A stretch of 64,000 bases of DNA from Prosthecobacter sp. GTDB lineage: Bacteria > Verrucomicrobiota > Verrucomicrobiia > Verrucomicrobiales > Verrucomicrobiaceae. The position numbers and the translations under genes were made by a program. Within the stretch, counting starts at the first letter, position 1, and each line of letters begins with the position of its first letter. Positions 1 to 10,040 of the stretch are shown one piece after another. The stretch covers positions 20,047 to 84,046 of the forward strand of contig JABARQ010000038.1 in NCBI GenBank assembly GCA_019186985.1. The letters are read 5' to 3'. The notes beneath the pieces are model-generated. The model was given only the letters and a program-made list of their open reading frames with translations, was not told the DNA's origin and did not search any database.

Positions 1-2
1 CC

Positions 3-494
3 GCCGGCGAGGACTGGTTCACCCTCAGCAAGGCCGCCAAGGTCGAGCGCGCCCAGAGCCTCGGCGTGCAGGAGATCCACCTCAACGAGGAGCACTACGA
101 GCTTGACCAGAAGGTCTTTGAAAAGCTGGTGGAGGAGAAGAGCTTCAACCCGCTCTTCGTCACCCACTGCCCGAAGGAGCTGGTGCCGCTGGCCAAGCAG
201 AACCCCGGGGATCCCTCCGTGGTTGATGTCTATGAGCTGGTCATCAACGGCCAGGAGATCAGCCCCGGCTACTCCGAGCTCAACGACCCCGTCGTCCAGC
301 GTGAACGCCTGGAGCACCAGGCCGGCGAGGAGACGCAGAAGATCGACGAGGAGTTCCTGCTCGCCCTTGAGCACGGCATGCCGCCCGCCGGCGGCATCGG
401 CGTCGGCATCGACCGCCTCATCATGATGCTCACCGGCGCGGAGAGCATCCGCGACGTCGTGCTCTTCCCGCAGCTGAAGCGCAAGGAGGCCTGA
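3..494 (+). CDS. lysS: Lysine-tRNA ligase, class II (C-terminal part; gene enters from outside the window)
   Basis: The reading frame is open from the window edge, so only the C-terminal ~163 residues of the catalytic domain are present. Class II lysyl-tRNA synthetase motifs are clear: the VVDVYELVINGQEISPGYSE segment, and the class II motif 3 region GGIGVGIDRLIMMLTG followed by the family C-terminus IRDVVLFPQLK. The enzyme charges tRNA-Lys with lysine in the cytoplasm. A strong hairpin terminator follows 20 bases after the stop codon, so lysS ends its transcript here. Nothing suggests damage. The N-terminal OB-fold anticodon-binding domain lies upstream of the window. Confidence 0.97.
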   Translation, partial: AGEDWFTLSKAAKVERAQSLGVQEIHLNEEHYELDQKVFEKLVEEKSFNPLFVTHCPKELVPLAKQNPGDPSVVDVYELVINGQEISPGYSELNDPVVQRERLEHQAGEETQKIDEEFLLALEHGMPPAGGIGVGIDRLIMMLTGAESIRDVVLFPQLKRKEA

Positions 495-513
495 GCCGCC
501 GGCTGAAAAAATC

Positions 514-557
514 AAAACTCGCAAGCCAGGCCTGAATGCCCGGCTTGCGAGTTTTTT
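514..557. terminator. Bidirectional rho-independent terminator
   Basis: A perfect 14-bp inverted repeat (514-527 against 542-555, aaaactcgcaagcc / ggcttgcgagtttt) is followed by T-runs on both strands. It lies between the convergent ends of lysS (plus) and the giant cytochrome-bearing gene (minus) and can stop transcription from both sides. Confidence 0.9.
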
Positions 558-571
558 GTTTGGCAGGACAG

Positions 572-3500
572 CTATTCGAGCTGGATGAGGTACTCGATCA
601 GTTCGCTTTGCTGGGCGGCGTTCAGCTCACGATAGCGAGCATGATTTGTCGTTCCTGGAGCATTTGTGGTGTTAAAGACGGCAGGCAGGTTGGCCGCCTG
701 GCCGCGATGCAGATAGGGTGGTGTGCTCCAGACTGCACGCAGGGTGGCGGTGTCGAGTGCGGTGATCGGATTCTCGGCGCCGATGGGTTCATTGCCGAGA
801 CGTTTACCGCTGGTGGTGTTGATGGTGCCGACGTTCCAGCGGGTGAAGGTGGTGGCGTTGCTGTCCGTGAAGGCGCCGCCGCCATGGCAGGTGGCGCAGC
901 CTTTGCTGGTGAAGTGCGTCTGCCCGGCCAGAGCAGAAGCAGTCATGGTGCCATTGCTTTGGCGGAAGGGGCTGACGGGGAACACGTTCAGGCTGGTGAC
1001 ATAGGCGGCCAGGGCATCGAGGTCGGTGCTGCGTCCGGCGTTGGCGGCCCCGAGAGGCGTGTTCACCGCGCCAGCGATCAAGCCGCTGCCGCCGCTGAGC
1101 CCGCGGATCTGGCCTTCAAAGTCCTGCACTTCATTGAAGTTGGCGCTCCAGTGCAGGGCGCCGTGACCCATGCCCGAATGACCACGGAGGTCGATGGTGT
1201 TGCGCAGACCCTCACCGAACTGGGTGATGTCCCACACGCGTCCGTCCTGGTCGCCGCCGAGGTGGCAGGTGGCGCAGGAAATGTAGCCTTCGGAGGCGAG
1301 GCGCGGGTCGTTCGAGTTATAGAAGAGCTTTTTGCCGAGCAAAATGTTGGCGGTGAGCGGCTCGATGCTTGGAAGCACGACGGTCCCGACCTGATTCACT
1401 GCCGAGCTGGTGCCAGCAGTGAGGTTGCTGATGTTGAAGACACGCACACGACGTTCGAGGAAGTTGTGGACGTAGAGCTTTGTGCCATCAGGGCTCACGC
1501 AGAGCCCGCTGGGAGCAAAGCCGGACAACTGGCCCGAAGTCGCCGTGCTGATGGCCGGCAGTGTGTTGCGCGTGGCGGTGTCGATCACGGCCACGCTTTC
1601 ATTGCCGATGGCGGCGGCAAAGAAAAGGTCACCACGCGGCGAGTAGCAGCCGGCGACGGTCATGCCGGTGTTGTCGAGGTCGATGCGGTCAGTGGCGACT
1701 TCGGTGTTCGTGTTCAGCCTGAGTTGGGCGATGAGCGAGCGGACCGTGCTTTCGTGGGTGAGCGGCTGCCCGTCGCGCGCAATGCCGCGCGAGATGTTGT
1801 CCTTCTTGGCATTCACCCAGGCACGCAGTCCATCCGGGCTGATGACCACGCTGGACAGGTAATTTGGCACACCACGCGCGGCGCTGGCACTGTCGATGGT
1901 GGTGGTGTCGCGATTGATGTTGAAGGTGCGGACAGGGGTGGCGTTGGTGCTCAAATTGATGGCCGAGGGCAGATATTCGCGCACCTCTCCACGAGCATCC
2001 GGCGAGCGGAAGCGGGTGACGAACAGCCGGGCGGAGTTCGAGGAGCAGGCGATGCCGCGTGGGACGACGCCATCTTCGGTGAGGCTCAAGGCGACACTGC
2101 CGGTCTTCGCGCGGGTGGCGGGATCAAACTTGAGCACGCCTTCCAGCCCTTCGCAGGCGACGAAGGCCGCCGTGCCATCCGGCGCGAAGCAGACGCCAAC
2201 AGGCATGGAGCCACGTCCACAGTCCAATGTGTCAAGCACGCCGGGCGCATTGGCATCAATGATGCTGACCGTGCCAGCGCGTTTGTTCGCCACCCAGACC
2301 TCGGCATTGCCGGGACGCATGGCCAGAGCGACAGGCTCACTGTTTGCAGCGATGGTGAGGCGGTTGTTGACGCTGTAGCTGGTGGCATCAAAGCGGACCA
2401 CCGTGCCCTGAGCCGCGGTGCCTGTGTTGTTGTCGTGATCGTCGCCGTCAGGCAGGACGACCCAGACTTTGTTTCTCGTCGTGTCGTAGGCGATCTCTGA
2501 TGAGATGGAAGGCGGCAGGGCGGTGGGTGCATTGTAGATGATCTGGGTCATCGTGGTGCTGACGGTATCGATGCCGTCGCTCACAAACACCGTCACGACA
2601 TGGCGGCCAGGCGTGGTGTAGGTGTGGGCGACAGATGAATTGGTGCTCCATGATGTGGATAGCCCATTGCCAAAGTCGAACCGGTAAAACAGCTCTGTGC
2701 CTGCATTTGGATCATTGGCTGTGGCTGTGAGCGTGACGCTGGCACCGTCCAAAATGCCGTCAGTGTTGGCATCCACATTGAAAGTCTGAGCGCTGGAGGA
2801 GGAGGCAAGCGTGCTCACGCTTGGCTGGGTGTTTGGGCAGCCTTCACCGAGTGTGGCGATGTCAGCGGTGGTAAGCAGCTTGCTGTAGATGCGCACGTCA
2901 TCGAGCTGGCCGTCGAAGCTGGCGCTGCTGACGAGACGGCCGATGTAAAGCGCGAGGTTGTTGGCGAAGTCATTGCGGATCGTCGTGTCCGTCGTGACGA
3001 GGCGGCGGTTGTAGTAAATGCTGGCGCTGCCTGTGCCGCGGTTCACCACGAGGGCGATGTGGTTCCATTGGTTAAACTGGAAGACGCCCGTGTTGCTGTT
3101 TACCGAGTCACCGAGGGTGCCGTTGCCGGTTTCAAAGTTGATGCGTCCGTCACTGGTGTTCCAGGTGTTCACAAAGAAGCGGAAGCCATTGCCGTAGCTG
3201 CCTCCGGCCGCGTTTGCAAGCAGGGTGCGTGAGCCGCTGGCGGTGCTGGTGCAGCGTGCCCACAGGGAAAGGCTGAACTGGTTTCCGAGGTCCAGCGCGG
3301 CGGCGGTGGCGTGATCGTCGAGGCCGTTGGCCACACCATCCAGGTTCAGGGATTCGGTGCCGCGTGTGTGCTCGGAACTGTAGCCTGCGCCGTTGACGAG
3401 CGTCGCTGTGCGTCCAAAGCCTGATTCGTCGGCACCCGTGCTGTCAAAGCGCCAGTGAGCCAGCAGCCTGCCCACGGCCAGCGCTCGGATCTCGCTTTCG

Positions 3501-6208
3501 CTGAGCCAGCGGGGATGGATGCGGAGCTCGTCGAGACTGCCATTCAAAAGATTGGCATTGTCGGCGGTGCGCCCGATTTGGAGCACGCCACTCGTCGTGA
3601 AATCTGTGCGGGCCGTGCCGGAGGGGGTCTGATCCACGCCGTTCACATAGATGCGCGAGAGGCCGCGTGTCTTGTCCAGCATGGCCACGACATGATGCCA
3701 GGTGTTGTAGGTGATGGCGTTGCCGGCCGTTTGAATTTTGATGCCGCTGCCTGCCGTGCCATTGCCGCTTTCGAGGATGAGCCGGCCCGGCGTGGCGTGG
3801 GTGGAGCCGGTGGCGATGAAGCGCCAGCCTGCGGTGTCCGTGCCGCCGTTGGAGTTCGCGGCGATGGTTTCGAGGGTGCTGGTGCCGGAGGTCACCTTGA
3901 CCCAGGTGGCGATGGCGAAAGCATTGCCGAGATCCGAGTTCGGAGCGGTGGCGTAACCTGCGCCATTCAAATCGAGCGAGGCAGCGCCTTCCTGGCTGTC
4001 CGTGGTGTTGTAGGTGGCACCGCTGGCGCTGAGGGTGACCGCGCCGCCATTTGGCGCGGAGGTGGCTGTGGAACTGTTGAAGCGCCAGTGCTGAACGGGA
4101 TTCTCACAAAGCAGGCGAAGCTGGTCGAGGTCGCCGCTGCTCAGCACGCGGCTGTAGAGCCGGAAGTCATCGAGGTGGCCTGCGAGGTAGAGCCCGCTCG
4201 TGCCCATGCGGCCGATGTTCAACACTCCGGCGGTGGCGAAGTCTGTGCGGACGCTGGTGTCAGATGTTTTGTCGATGCCATTCAGGTAGATGCGAGCCGT
4301 GCCCGTGGTGCGACTCACCGTGACGCCGAGATGCACCCATTGATCATAGAGCATGACGCCTGTGTTTGTGACTGCCGCATTGCCAGGGTCCACGCCATTG
4401 CCGGTTTCCAGCTGGATGCGTGATGGATAGGTGGCGTGTGCGCTTCCATAGACAAAGAACCTGAAGCCGGCTGTGCCAAAACCGCCTGCTGAATTGCTGG
4501 CGATGGTGTGATAGCCCGTGCTGCCGGAATTTACCCGCACCCAGGTGCTGAAGGAGAATTGAGCGCCCACATCCAAGCTCGGCGTTGCGATGTAATCATT
4601 GGTGCCATCAAACGCGAGGGCGCTGCGTCCGATGAGTCCCTGCGTCCAGGGTGCGGCCGGGAAATTGGTCAGTGTGCCGTCGTTGGCCCCGATGACATCG
4701 TCAGCCGCGGTGCCAGCGGTTTCATTCAATGGGTAATGAAGGGCCAGGCCTGCCCCGGTCGTGTCCACGCTTGCTCCGGTGGAGAAGCGGAAGACGCGCT
4801 CCACGTTAGTTGCATTGCCCTGCGTGTCCTTCACTCCGCCTGCTGTCACGACGATCTCATAGGTCGTGTTGGCCACCAGGGGTGATGTCGGGCTGAAATT
4901 CACGATGCCATTCTGATTTGAATAAGCGCCCGTGATGGCGCTGCCGCCGAAGGGTCTCACGATGATTGTGGCGGTGGTGATGGTGGGCGTGTCCAGCAGT
5001 TCAGTGAAGGAGACGCCGATCATGCTGGTCAGGGCGACCTGGGTTTCTCCATCAAGCGGACGCACCGCATTCACGGCGGGCGCACGAGTGTCTGGGGCCG
5101 TCTCATGGGGGATCAGCCAGCCGGCATCACGGGCGGGATCAGCATTGCTGGTGCCGACAAAGGCCATGTTGCCAATCGGGATGGCGACTTCGACGTCAGC
5201 ACGGGTGGCGCCGGCAGGAATCGGCATCATGCTGCTGGCCACAACCTGCGCAGGCACGACATCAACCTTCACCTTCTGGTAGCGGCCATTGCCGAGATTG
5301 GCGATGTGGACGAATTCATCTTTTGCCACCGGGTAACGAGGTGTGCCCCCGAGGGCCGTCACCGCTTCGACGAGCTGGATGTTCTCCGGATTCTGCACGT
5401 CATAGATGAAAAGCCCGCCCGACTGACCGCCACCGTAAAGCCTGTGGCCGCTGAGGTATGACGTGTAGGTGCTGGCGGTGGTGTCATTGTGAAAAGTGCT
5501 GATCAGCAGCGGATTCTCCGGGTTGCTGATGTCGAAGGTGGCGATGCCGTTCGTTTGGTTCGCAGTCACGACCAGCACATTCCCGAGCGCATAGGTCGAT
5601 GCGCAGCGGAAGCCGGTGATGGTCGGTATATCGAGCTTCTTCTTCAGCACAGGCACGGCGGGATTGCTGACATCCACCACATGCAAGCCACCCGGTGAGG
5701 TGTTGTAGCCTTCACCGCCGACAAACATGTATTTGCCCGCCCAGCAGGTGGAGTGCCCATCACCCGAACCGCCAGGAGGATCAGAACCGACGGCGGCCGG
5801 GGCGGCCATGTTGGCGAGGCTGACGATGGTGTAGCGCGCATTGCGCACCTGCACCATGTCGCCTGAGAAGCCCATGTTGTGTGACTTGAAGAGATTGTCC
5901 ATCGCCAGATTGCCGATGATGCTGGGGTTCAAGACTGTGGGGCTCGCTGCTTGTGAAAGTCGCCATGAGGTCACTCGCCCATAACCCGCCGGGTCTGTGC
6001 CTGCGCGTCCACCGGAGATGATGAGGTGGCCTTTGTGCATCGCGGCGTAGGTGGGTCTGAGGCCGATCTCTGCGGCGGTGAAGGTGCGCAGCGGCTGGTA
6101 AAGCTGACCGGTGGTGAAGGTCGGCTGAGGCACGGGCACCTGTGCAAGGCCAGAAAGAGCTGCACAGGAGGACACAGTGACTCCGAGACGGAGGAGGGAG
6201 CGAATCAT
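572..6208 (-). CDS. Giant secreted mosaic protein: propeller, Ig-like, three LamG, PKD, second propeller, di-haem cytochrome c domain
   Basis: 1878 residues with an N-terminal signal peptide (about residues 1-22). Regions in order, approximately: an LVIVD-like beta-propeller (40-370), a Big_5/SbsA Ig-like domain (375-480), three concanavalin-like LamG/laminin-G units (490-700, 705-905, 910-1110), a PKD domain (1130-1215), a YncE/NHL-like propeller (1225-1600), and a C-terminal di-haem cytochrome c module with CATCH motifs at 1645 and 1771. The last part resembles cytochrome c peroxidase/MauG-type modules fused to propellers. It is probably exported to the periplasm or cell surface and haem-loaded there. 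The substrate is unknown; the LamG and PKD units suggest binding of polysaccharide or protein. It stands alone, terminated by the bidirectional hairpin at 514-557. The domain boundaries are estimates from recognisable motifs. Confidence 0.85.
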   Translation of the reverse strand: MIRSLLRLGVTVSSCAALSGLAQVPVPQPTFTTGQLYQPLRTFTAAEIGLRPTYAAMHKGHLIISGGRAGTDPAGYGRVTSWRLSQAASPTVLNPSIIGNLAMDNLFKSHNMGFSGDMVQVRNARYTIVSLANMAAPAAVGSDPPGGSGDGHSTCWAGKYMFVGGEGYNTSPGGLHVVDVSNPAVPVLKKKLDIPTITGFRCASTYALGNVLVVTANQTNGIATFDISNPENPLLISTFHNDTTASTYTSYLSGHRLYGGGQSGGLFIYDVQNPENIQLVEAVTALGGTPRYPVAKDEFVHIANLGNGRYQKVKVDVVPAQVVASSMMPIPAGATRADVEVAIPIGNMAFVGTSNADPARDAGWLIPHETAPDTRAPAVNAVRPLDGETQVALTSMIGVSFTELLDTPTITTATIIVRPFGGSAITGAYSNQNGIVNFSPTSPLVANTTYEIVVTAGGVKDTQGNATNVERVFRFSTGASVDTTGAGLALHYPLNETAGTAADDVIGANDGTLTNFPAAPWTQGLIGRSALAFDGTNDYIATPSLDVGAQFSFSTWVRVNSGSTGYHTIASNSAGGFGTAGFRFFVYGSAHATYPSRIQLETGNGVDPGNAAVTNTGVMLYDQWVHLGVTVSRTTGTARIYLNGIDKTSDTSVRTDFATAGVLNIGRMGTSGLYLAGHLDDFRLYSRVLSSGDLDQLRLLCENPVQHWRFNSSTATSAPNGGAVTLSASGATYNTTDSQEGAASLDLNGAGYATAPNSDLGNAFAIATWVKVTSGTSTLETIAANSNGGTDTAGWRFIATGSTHATPGRLILESGNGTAGSGIKIQTAGNAITYNTWHHVVAMLDKTRGLSRIYVNGVDQTPSGTARTDFTTSGVLQIGRTADNANLLNGSLDELRIHPRWLSESEIRALAVGRLLAHWRFDSTGADESGFGRTATLVNGAGYSSEHTRGTESLNLDGVANGLDDHATAAALDLGNQFSLSLWARCTSTASGSRTLLANAAGGSYGNGFRFFVNTWNTSDGRINFETGNGTLGDSVNSNTGVFQFNQWNHIALVVNRGTGSASIYYNRRLVTTDTTIRNDFANNLALYIGRLVSSASFDGQLDDVRIYSKLLTTADIATLGEGCPNTQPSVSTLASSSSAQTFNVDANTDGILDGASVTLTATANDPNAGTELFYRFDFGNGLSTSWSTNSSVAHTYTTPGRHVVTVFVSDGIDTVSTTMTQIIYNAPTALPPSISSEIAYDTTRNKVWVVLPDGDDHDNNTGTAAQGTVVRFDATSYSVNNRLTIAANSEPVALAMRPGNAEVWVANKRAGTVSIIDANAPGVLDTLDCGRGSMPVGVCFAPDGTAAFVACEGLEGVLKFDPATRAKTGSVALSLTEDGVVPRGIACSSNSARLFVTRFRSPDARGEVREYLPSAINLSTNATPVRTFNINRDTTTIDSASAARGVPNYLSSVVISPDGLRAWVNAKKDNISRGIARDGQPLTHESTVRSLIAQLRLNTNTEVATDRIDLDNTGMTVAGCYSPRGDLFFAAAIGNESVAVIDTATRNTLPAISTATSGQLSGFAPSGLCVSPDGTKLYVHNFLERRVRVFNISNLTAGTSSAVNQVGTVVLPSIEPLTANILLGKKLFYNSNDPRLASEGYISCATCHLGGDQDGRVWDITQFGEGLRNTIDLRGHSGMGHGALHWSANFNEVQDFEGQIRGLSGGSGLIAGAVNTPLGAANAGRSTDLDALAAYVTSLNVFPVSPFRQSNGTMTASALAGQTHFTSKGCATCHGGGAFTDSNATTFTRWNVGTINTTSGKRLGNEPIGAENPITALDTATLRAVWSTPPYLHRGQAANLPAVFNTTNAPGTTNHARYRELNAAQQSELIEYLIQLE

Positions 6209-6247
6209 GGCTGGGCGTCGTTGGGTTGGTTGACGCCTCCATGATTA

Positions 6248-7231
6248 TCAGGCCACCCGGCACGGCGGCTTGGACTCCGTGACGGATTTTTTGGACAATT
6301 TGCCGGACGCCTCCGGCTGGTGGACCTGACGGTATTGCAGCGGGGCGCAGTAGTAGCGGCGGGTGAAGCAGCGGTGCAGATAGCTTTGATCGCAGAACCC
6401 GCATTCTGCCGCGATGTCGGCAATGCTGGCATCGCTCTCCCGCAGCCGCTGTGCCGCATGAGCCAGCCGCATGTCACGCAGGTAGTCGACAAAGGTGTGC
6501 CCCGTGGTGTGCTTGAAGAATTCGCGAAAAACCGTGCTGCTCATGCACGCCGTCGCAGCAGCCTCCGCCACGCTCAAAGGCTCGGTAAATCGCTCGGCCA
6601 GCAGTTTGAAAACATTCCGCAGCCGTTCACGCTGTGCTTCTTCACGTGCAGCGGCACGCCCGTCCATTTCCACGACGCCAAAGGCCTCGCGCAGGCGATG
6701 CAGCACCGTCAGCAGCTGCAGCTTGCAGGCCGGATAGCGCTCACGGGCGCTGCCGCCGCCGGATGCCGCCTCATGGAGGGCCAGCAACGCATCATGCACC
6801 TTCGGGGCCGCCGGATGGGAGGCCTTCAGCATCGGGGCCACATTCTGCGGACGTGCACGCATCGGATCGAGGAACGCCGCATCCCCGAGCAGGCCGCCGC
6901 CAGACACGAAGTCCGCCGGAAACAGCACCACCAGCGAGCGATGCGGGCCACTGAGCGATGAGACGCCGTGAAGCCGCAACGTGTCCACGATCAGCAGGTC
7001 CCCAGGGGCAAAGTTGACATCCCAGCCGCCCATGTTGAAGCGGCCCGCTCCATCCACTGGCAGGATCATTTCATAATAGTCATGCCAGTGCATCCAGTTG
7101 TCCCCCACCATCCCGCGATACTTTGGGAAGGAGTACAGCTTCGTCATCAAGGGCAGGTCAGGATTAAACTCCCGCCGCAGATAGCGCCGGTCATCGATCT
7201 GTGGTCGGATCTCAAACGGCACCGGCTCCAT
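6248..7231 (-). CDS. AraC-family transcriptional regulator with N-terminal cupin
   Basis: The N-terminal half has a cupin-like sensor (HWHDYYEMILPVDGAGRF, then FAPGDLLIVD). The C-terminal ~100 residues hold the two helix-turn-helix motifs of the AraC family (ACMSSTVFREFFKHTTGHTF; ADIAAECGFCDQSYLHRCF). The ATG at 7231 starts directly before the conserved EPVPFEIRP segment. A longer frame opens at 7345 but has a low-complexity lead, so I prefer 7231. Such proteins usually bind a small carbon compound or sugar and activate a catabolic gene. It lies back-to-back with the tsaC-like gene and head-to-tail with the giant secreted gene, which could be its target; that link is inference. Confidence 0.9.
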   Translation of the reverse strand: MEPVPFEIRPQIDDRRYLRREFNPDLPLMTKLYSFPKYRGMVGDNWMHWHDYYEMILPVDGAGRFNMGGWDVNFAPGDLLIVDTLRLHGVSSLSGPHRSLVVLFPADFVSGGGLLGDAAFLDPMRARPQNVAPMLKASHPAAPKVHDALLALHEAASGGGSARERYPACKLQLLTVLHRLREAFGVVEMDGRAAAREEAQRERLRNVFKLLAERFTEPLSVAEAAATACMSSTVFREFFKHTTGHTFVDYLRDMRLAHAAQRLRESDASIADIAAECGFCDQSYLHRCFTRRYYCAPLQYRQVHQPEASGKLSKKSVTESKPPCRVA

Positions 7232-7375
7232 CCCGGCGAGCCGGGAGAGGGGGCATGAGCATGAAATCAAAGAACGGGACACGGGACATAGGCTAATGAA
7301 CCTGTCGCCCGCACGTCGAGACAAAACCTCCACCCTTCTTGCCAAGAGCGGCTGCCGCAGTAAACATCTGCTCCA

Positions 7376-8407
7376 ATGCTCACTCCCATCCTCCAGACCG
7401 ACACCGGGCCTCTTCTACACAAAGCCGTGGAGGAAGCTGCGCGGCTGCTCAAGGCGGGGGAGATCGTGGCGCTGCCCACGGAGACGGTCTATGGACTCGC
7501 CGCGGATGCTTTTAACCCAGCGGCTGTCGCCAAAGTCTTTGAGGCGAAGGAGCGGCCCAGCTTTGATCCGCTCATTGTTCATCTTCCGAACAAAAAGATG
7601 CTCGACGAGGTGGCCGAGGTGCCTGCGGAGATCCAGCCGATCATCCAGAAACTGGTCGAGAAGATGTGGCCGGGGCCGCTGACCTTGGTTTTGCCCAAAA
7701 AAGCCTCCATCCCCGACATCGTCACGGCAGGTCTGCCCAGCGTGGCCGTGCGCATGAGCAAAAACGCCGTGTTTCGCCGTGTGGCGGAAGCTTTGGGCCG
7801 TCCCATCGCGGCGCCGAGTGCGAACCGCTTCGGCTCCATCAGCCCGACATCAGCCAATGCGGTCGTCGCTGAGCTGGATGGTCGTATTCCTTTGATCGTC
7901 GATGGCGGAGCCTGCCTCTGCGGCCTGGAAAGCACGATCATCAAGGTCGAGCCCGGCTCGCCCAAGCCCATCATCACCATCCTGCGCCCCGGCCCGATCA
8001 CGCCCGAGGACCTGAAGCCCTACGGCCGGGTGAAGCACGCCAGCCGCACGGTCGTGGACGAGGCCACCGAGGCTCCCGGCCAGCTCGCCAGCCATTACGC
8101 GCCCAGGACGCCGCTGCGCCTGCTCAGCAGCCCTGAGGATTTCAAGCCGGAGCCGGGCAAGCGCTACGCCCTCATGAGCTACCGGGGCGATGCGTCCGAC
8201 GGCTATGTCGGCCTCGCTGACTGGGTGCACGTGCAGATCCTCAGCCCCGGCAAGGGCAAGCTCCCGGAAGCCGCCGTCCGCTTCTTCTACGTCCTGCGCG
8301 AGCTTGACCGGCTGGGCGTGGACGAGATCATCGCCGAGCCCATGCACGAGCACGGCATGGGCATCGCCATGATGGACAAGCTGCGCCGCGCCGCGGTTAA
8401 ATCCTGA
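7376..8407 (+). CDS. tsaC: L-threonylcarbamoyladenylate synthase (Sua5/YrdC family)
   Basis: 343 residues, the long Sua5 form: a YrdC catalytic domain (about 15-210) plus a C-terminal Sua5 domain. Diagnostic stretches are the LPTETVYGLAADAF motif near residue 35, the FEAKERP segment binding ATP/threonine, SVAVRMSKN, and SANRFGSISPTSA. It makes threonylcarbamoyl-AMP from threonine, bicarbonate and ATP, the first step of the t6A37 modification of ANN-decoding tRNAs. It opens a tight run of plus-strand genes: murJ begins 8 bases after its stop. Confidence 0.95.
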   Translation: MLTPILQTDTGPLLHKAVEEAARLLKAGEIVALPTETVYGLAADAFNPAAVAKVFEAKERPSFDPLIVHLPNKKMLDEVAEVPAEIQPIIQKLVEKMWPGPLTLVLPKKASIPDIVTAGLPSVAVRMSKNAVFRRVAEALGRPIAAPSANRFGSISPTSANAVVAELDGRIPLIVDGGACLCGLESTIIKVEPGSPKPIITILRPGPITPEDLKPYGRVKHASRTVVDEATEAPGQLASHYAPRTPLRLLSSPEDFKPEPGKRYALMSYRGDASDGYVGLADWVHVQILSPGKGKLPEAAVRFFYVLRELDRLGVDEIIAEPMHEHGMGIAMMDKLRRAAVKS

Positions 8408-8414
8408 ACCCTGC

Positions 8415-10037
8415 ATGAGCGAGCCCAAGACTGAGACCTCCTCCCAGGCCAGGAGCACGGGCGTGGTTTCCGTCGCCATCCTCTGCAGCCGGCTGCTCGG
8501 CCTGGTGCGCGACCAGTTGTTGAATGGTTTGTTCGGCGCGCACTTCACCGGCATCTTCACCGCCGCCTTCCGCACGCCCAACATGCTGCGCGACCTCTTC
8601 GCCGAGGGCGCCCTGTCCACGGCCTTCGTGACCACCTTCACCAAGAAGATCAAGAACGAGGGCGACGAGGCCGCCTGGGTGCTGGGGAGGAAGATGCTCG
8701 CTCTCTCCGTCTGCTTCATGAGCATGGTCGCCCTCGCCGGGGTTGCCGTGGCCCCCTGGCTCGTGCGCCTGCTGAACCCGGGCTGGGAGAACCCTGCCAG
8801 CCTGGAGCTTTGCACGAGGCTGGTGCGCATCATGTACCCCTTCATCACCATCGTGTCGGTGACGGCCCTGGTCATGGGCATGCTGAACTCCAAGAAGGTC
8901 TTCTTCGTCCCGGCCGTCGCCTCGGCCTTCTTCAACCTGGGCTGCATCGTCGGCGGCGTCGCCGTGGCCTGGCTGATCGACCCCGGCTTCCGTGAAGGCC
9001 ACATCACGGAGAAGGGCCTGACGGGCTTTGCCATCGGCACGCTCATCGGCGGCCTCATGCAGCTCGGCATCCAGCTTCCCTCGCTGCGTCGTGTGGGCTT
9101 CAGGTTTGGCATGGATTTCGGCTGGAAGGACAAGGGCGTCAGCGAGGTGCTGCACCTGATGTGGCCCTCCCTCATCGCCGCAGGCGGCACCCAGGTCGGC
9201 GTTTTCCTGAACTCCATCTTCGCCTCCTTCACGCCCGGTCACGAGGCGGCGAACGCCTGGCTGGCCAACGCCCAGCGCCTTCAGCAGCTTCCGCTCGGGC
9301 TGTTCGGTGTCGCGGTCGCCACCGTGACGCTGCCGATGCTCTCACGCCTCGCCACCGAGGGCGTCACGCCCGCCTTTCGCGGCGCGCTCGCCAAGGGCCT
9401 GAGGCTGGTGCTGTTCCTGACGCTGCCCAGTGCGGTCGGGCTCTCGCTGCTCGCGGACGAGATCGTCTCCATCCTCTTTGAGCATGGCAAGTTCACGGCG
9501 GCGGATGTCGCGGCCACGGCCGCCCCCCTGCAGGCCTATGCCTTCGGCCTGGTCTTTTACTCCGCGATCAAGGTTCTCCAGCCTGCCTTTTACACCATCG
9601 GCCGGCGCTTTGTCCCCATGATGTCCAGCCTTGGCGTCATCGCGCTGACGGCGGCGCTGAATTCCATCACGGTCTTTGTCCTCCACTGGGACCACACCGC
9701 CCTGGCCTGGGCCACGGCCCTGGGGCTGGCCTGCAACTTCCTGGCGCTCTACCTCTCGATGCGGAAGTTTGCCGACGGTCTGGAGACGCGCTTGCTCGTG
9801 CAGGGACTGATTCGCCTGCTTGCCGGCATCGCGGTGATGGGTGCTGTCTGCCTCGCCGCGAAGTTCACCTTGCTTGCTGGCTGGCAGCACATGGGGTTCA
9901 TCCTTCGCGTGGCTGCACTCGGCGGCACGGTGACGGTGGCCGCTGTGTCCTATTTCACAGTCACCCAGAGGCTGCGTGTCGAGGAGGCGGGTGAGTTCAT
10001 CGGCATCGTCTCCCGCCGCTTCAAACGCTATCCCTGA
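8415..10037 (+). CDS. murJ: Lipid II flippase MurJ (MviN family)
   Basis: 540 residues with about 13-14 hydrophobic segments. It begins with the MurJ landmark region (VVSVAILCSRLLGLVRDQLL, then AFRTPNMLRDLFAEGALSTA) and has NAQRLQQLPLGLFGVAVATV in the middle, both highly characteristic. It flips lipid-linked peptidoglycan precursor across the inner membrane. It starts 8 bases after tsaC and is followed 4 bases later by a small hypothetical gene, so it is likely cotranscribed with both. Confidence 0.96.
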   Translation: MSEPKTETSSQARSTGVVSVAILCSRLLGLVRDQLLNGLFGAHFTGIFTAAFRTPNMLRDLFAEGALSTAFVTTFTKKIKNEGDEAAWVLGRKMLALSVCFMSMVALAGVAVAPWLVRLLNPGWENPASLELCTRLVRIMYPFITIVSVTALVMGMLNSKKVFFVPAVASAFFNLGCIVGGVAVAWLIDPGFREGHITEKGLTGFAIGTLIGGLMQLGIQLPSLRRVGFRFGMDFGWKDKGVSEVLHLMWPSLIAAGGTQVGVFLNSIFASFTPGHEAANAWLANAQRLQQLPLGLFGVAVATVTLPMLSRLATEGVTPAFRGALAKGLRLVLFLTLPSAVGLSLLADEIVSILFEHGKFTAADVAATAAPLQAYAFGLVFYSAIKVLQPAFYTIGRRFVPMMSSLGVIALTAALNSITVFVLHWDHTALAWATALGLACNFLALYLSMRKFADGLETRLLVQGLIRLLAGIAVMGAVCLAAKFTLLAGWQHMGFILRVAALGGTVTVAAVSYFTVTQRLRVEEAGEFIGIVSRRFKRYP

Positions 10038-10040
10038 ATC

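Noticed and set aside
536..2500. 654-codon plus-strand frame opposite the giant secreted gene
   Set aside because: The minus-strand frame has haem motifs and domains; this one has none.
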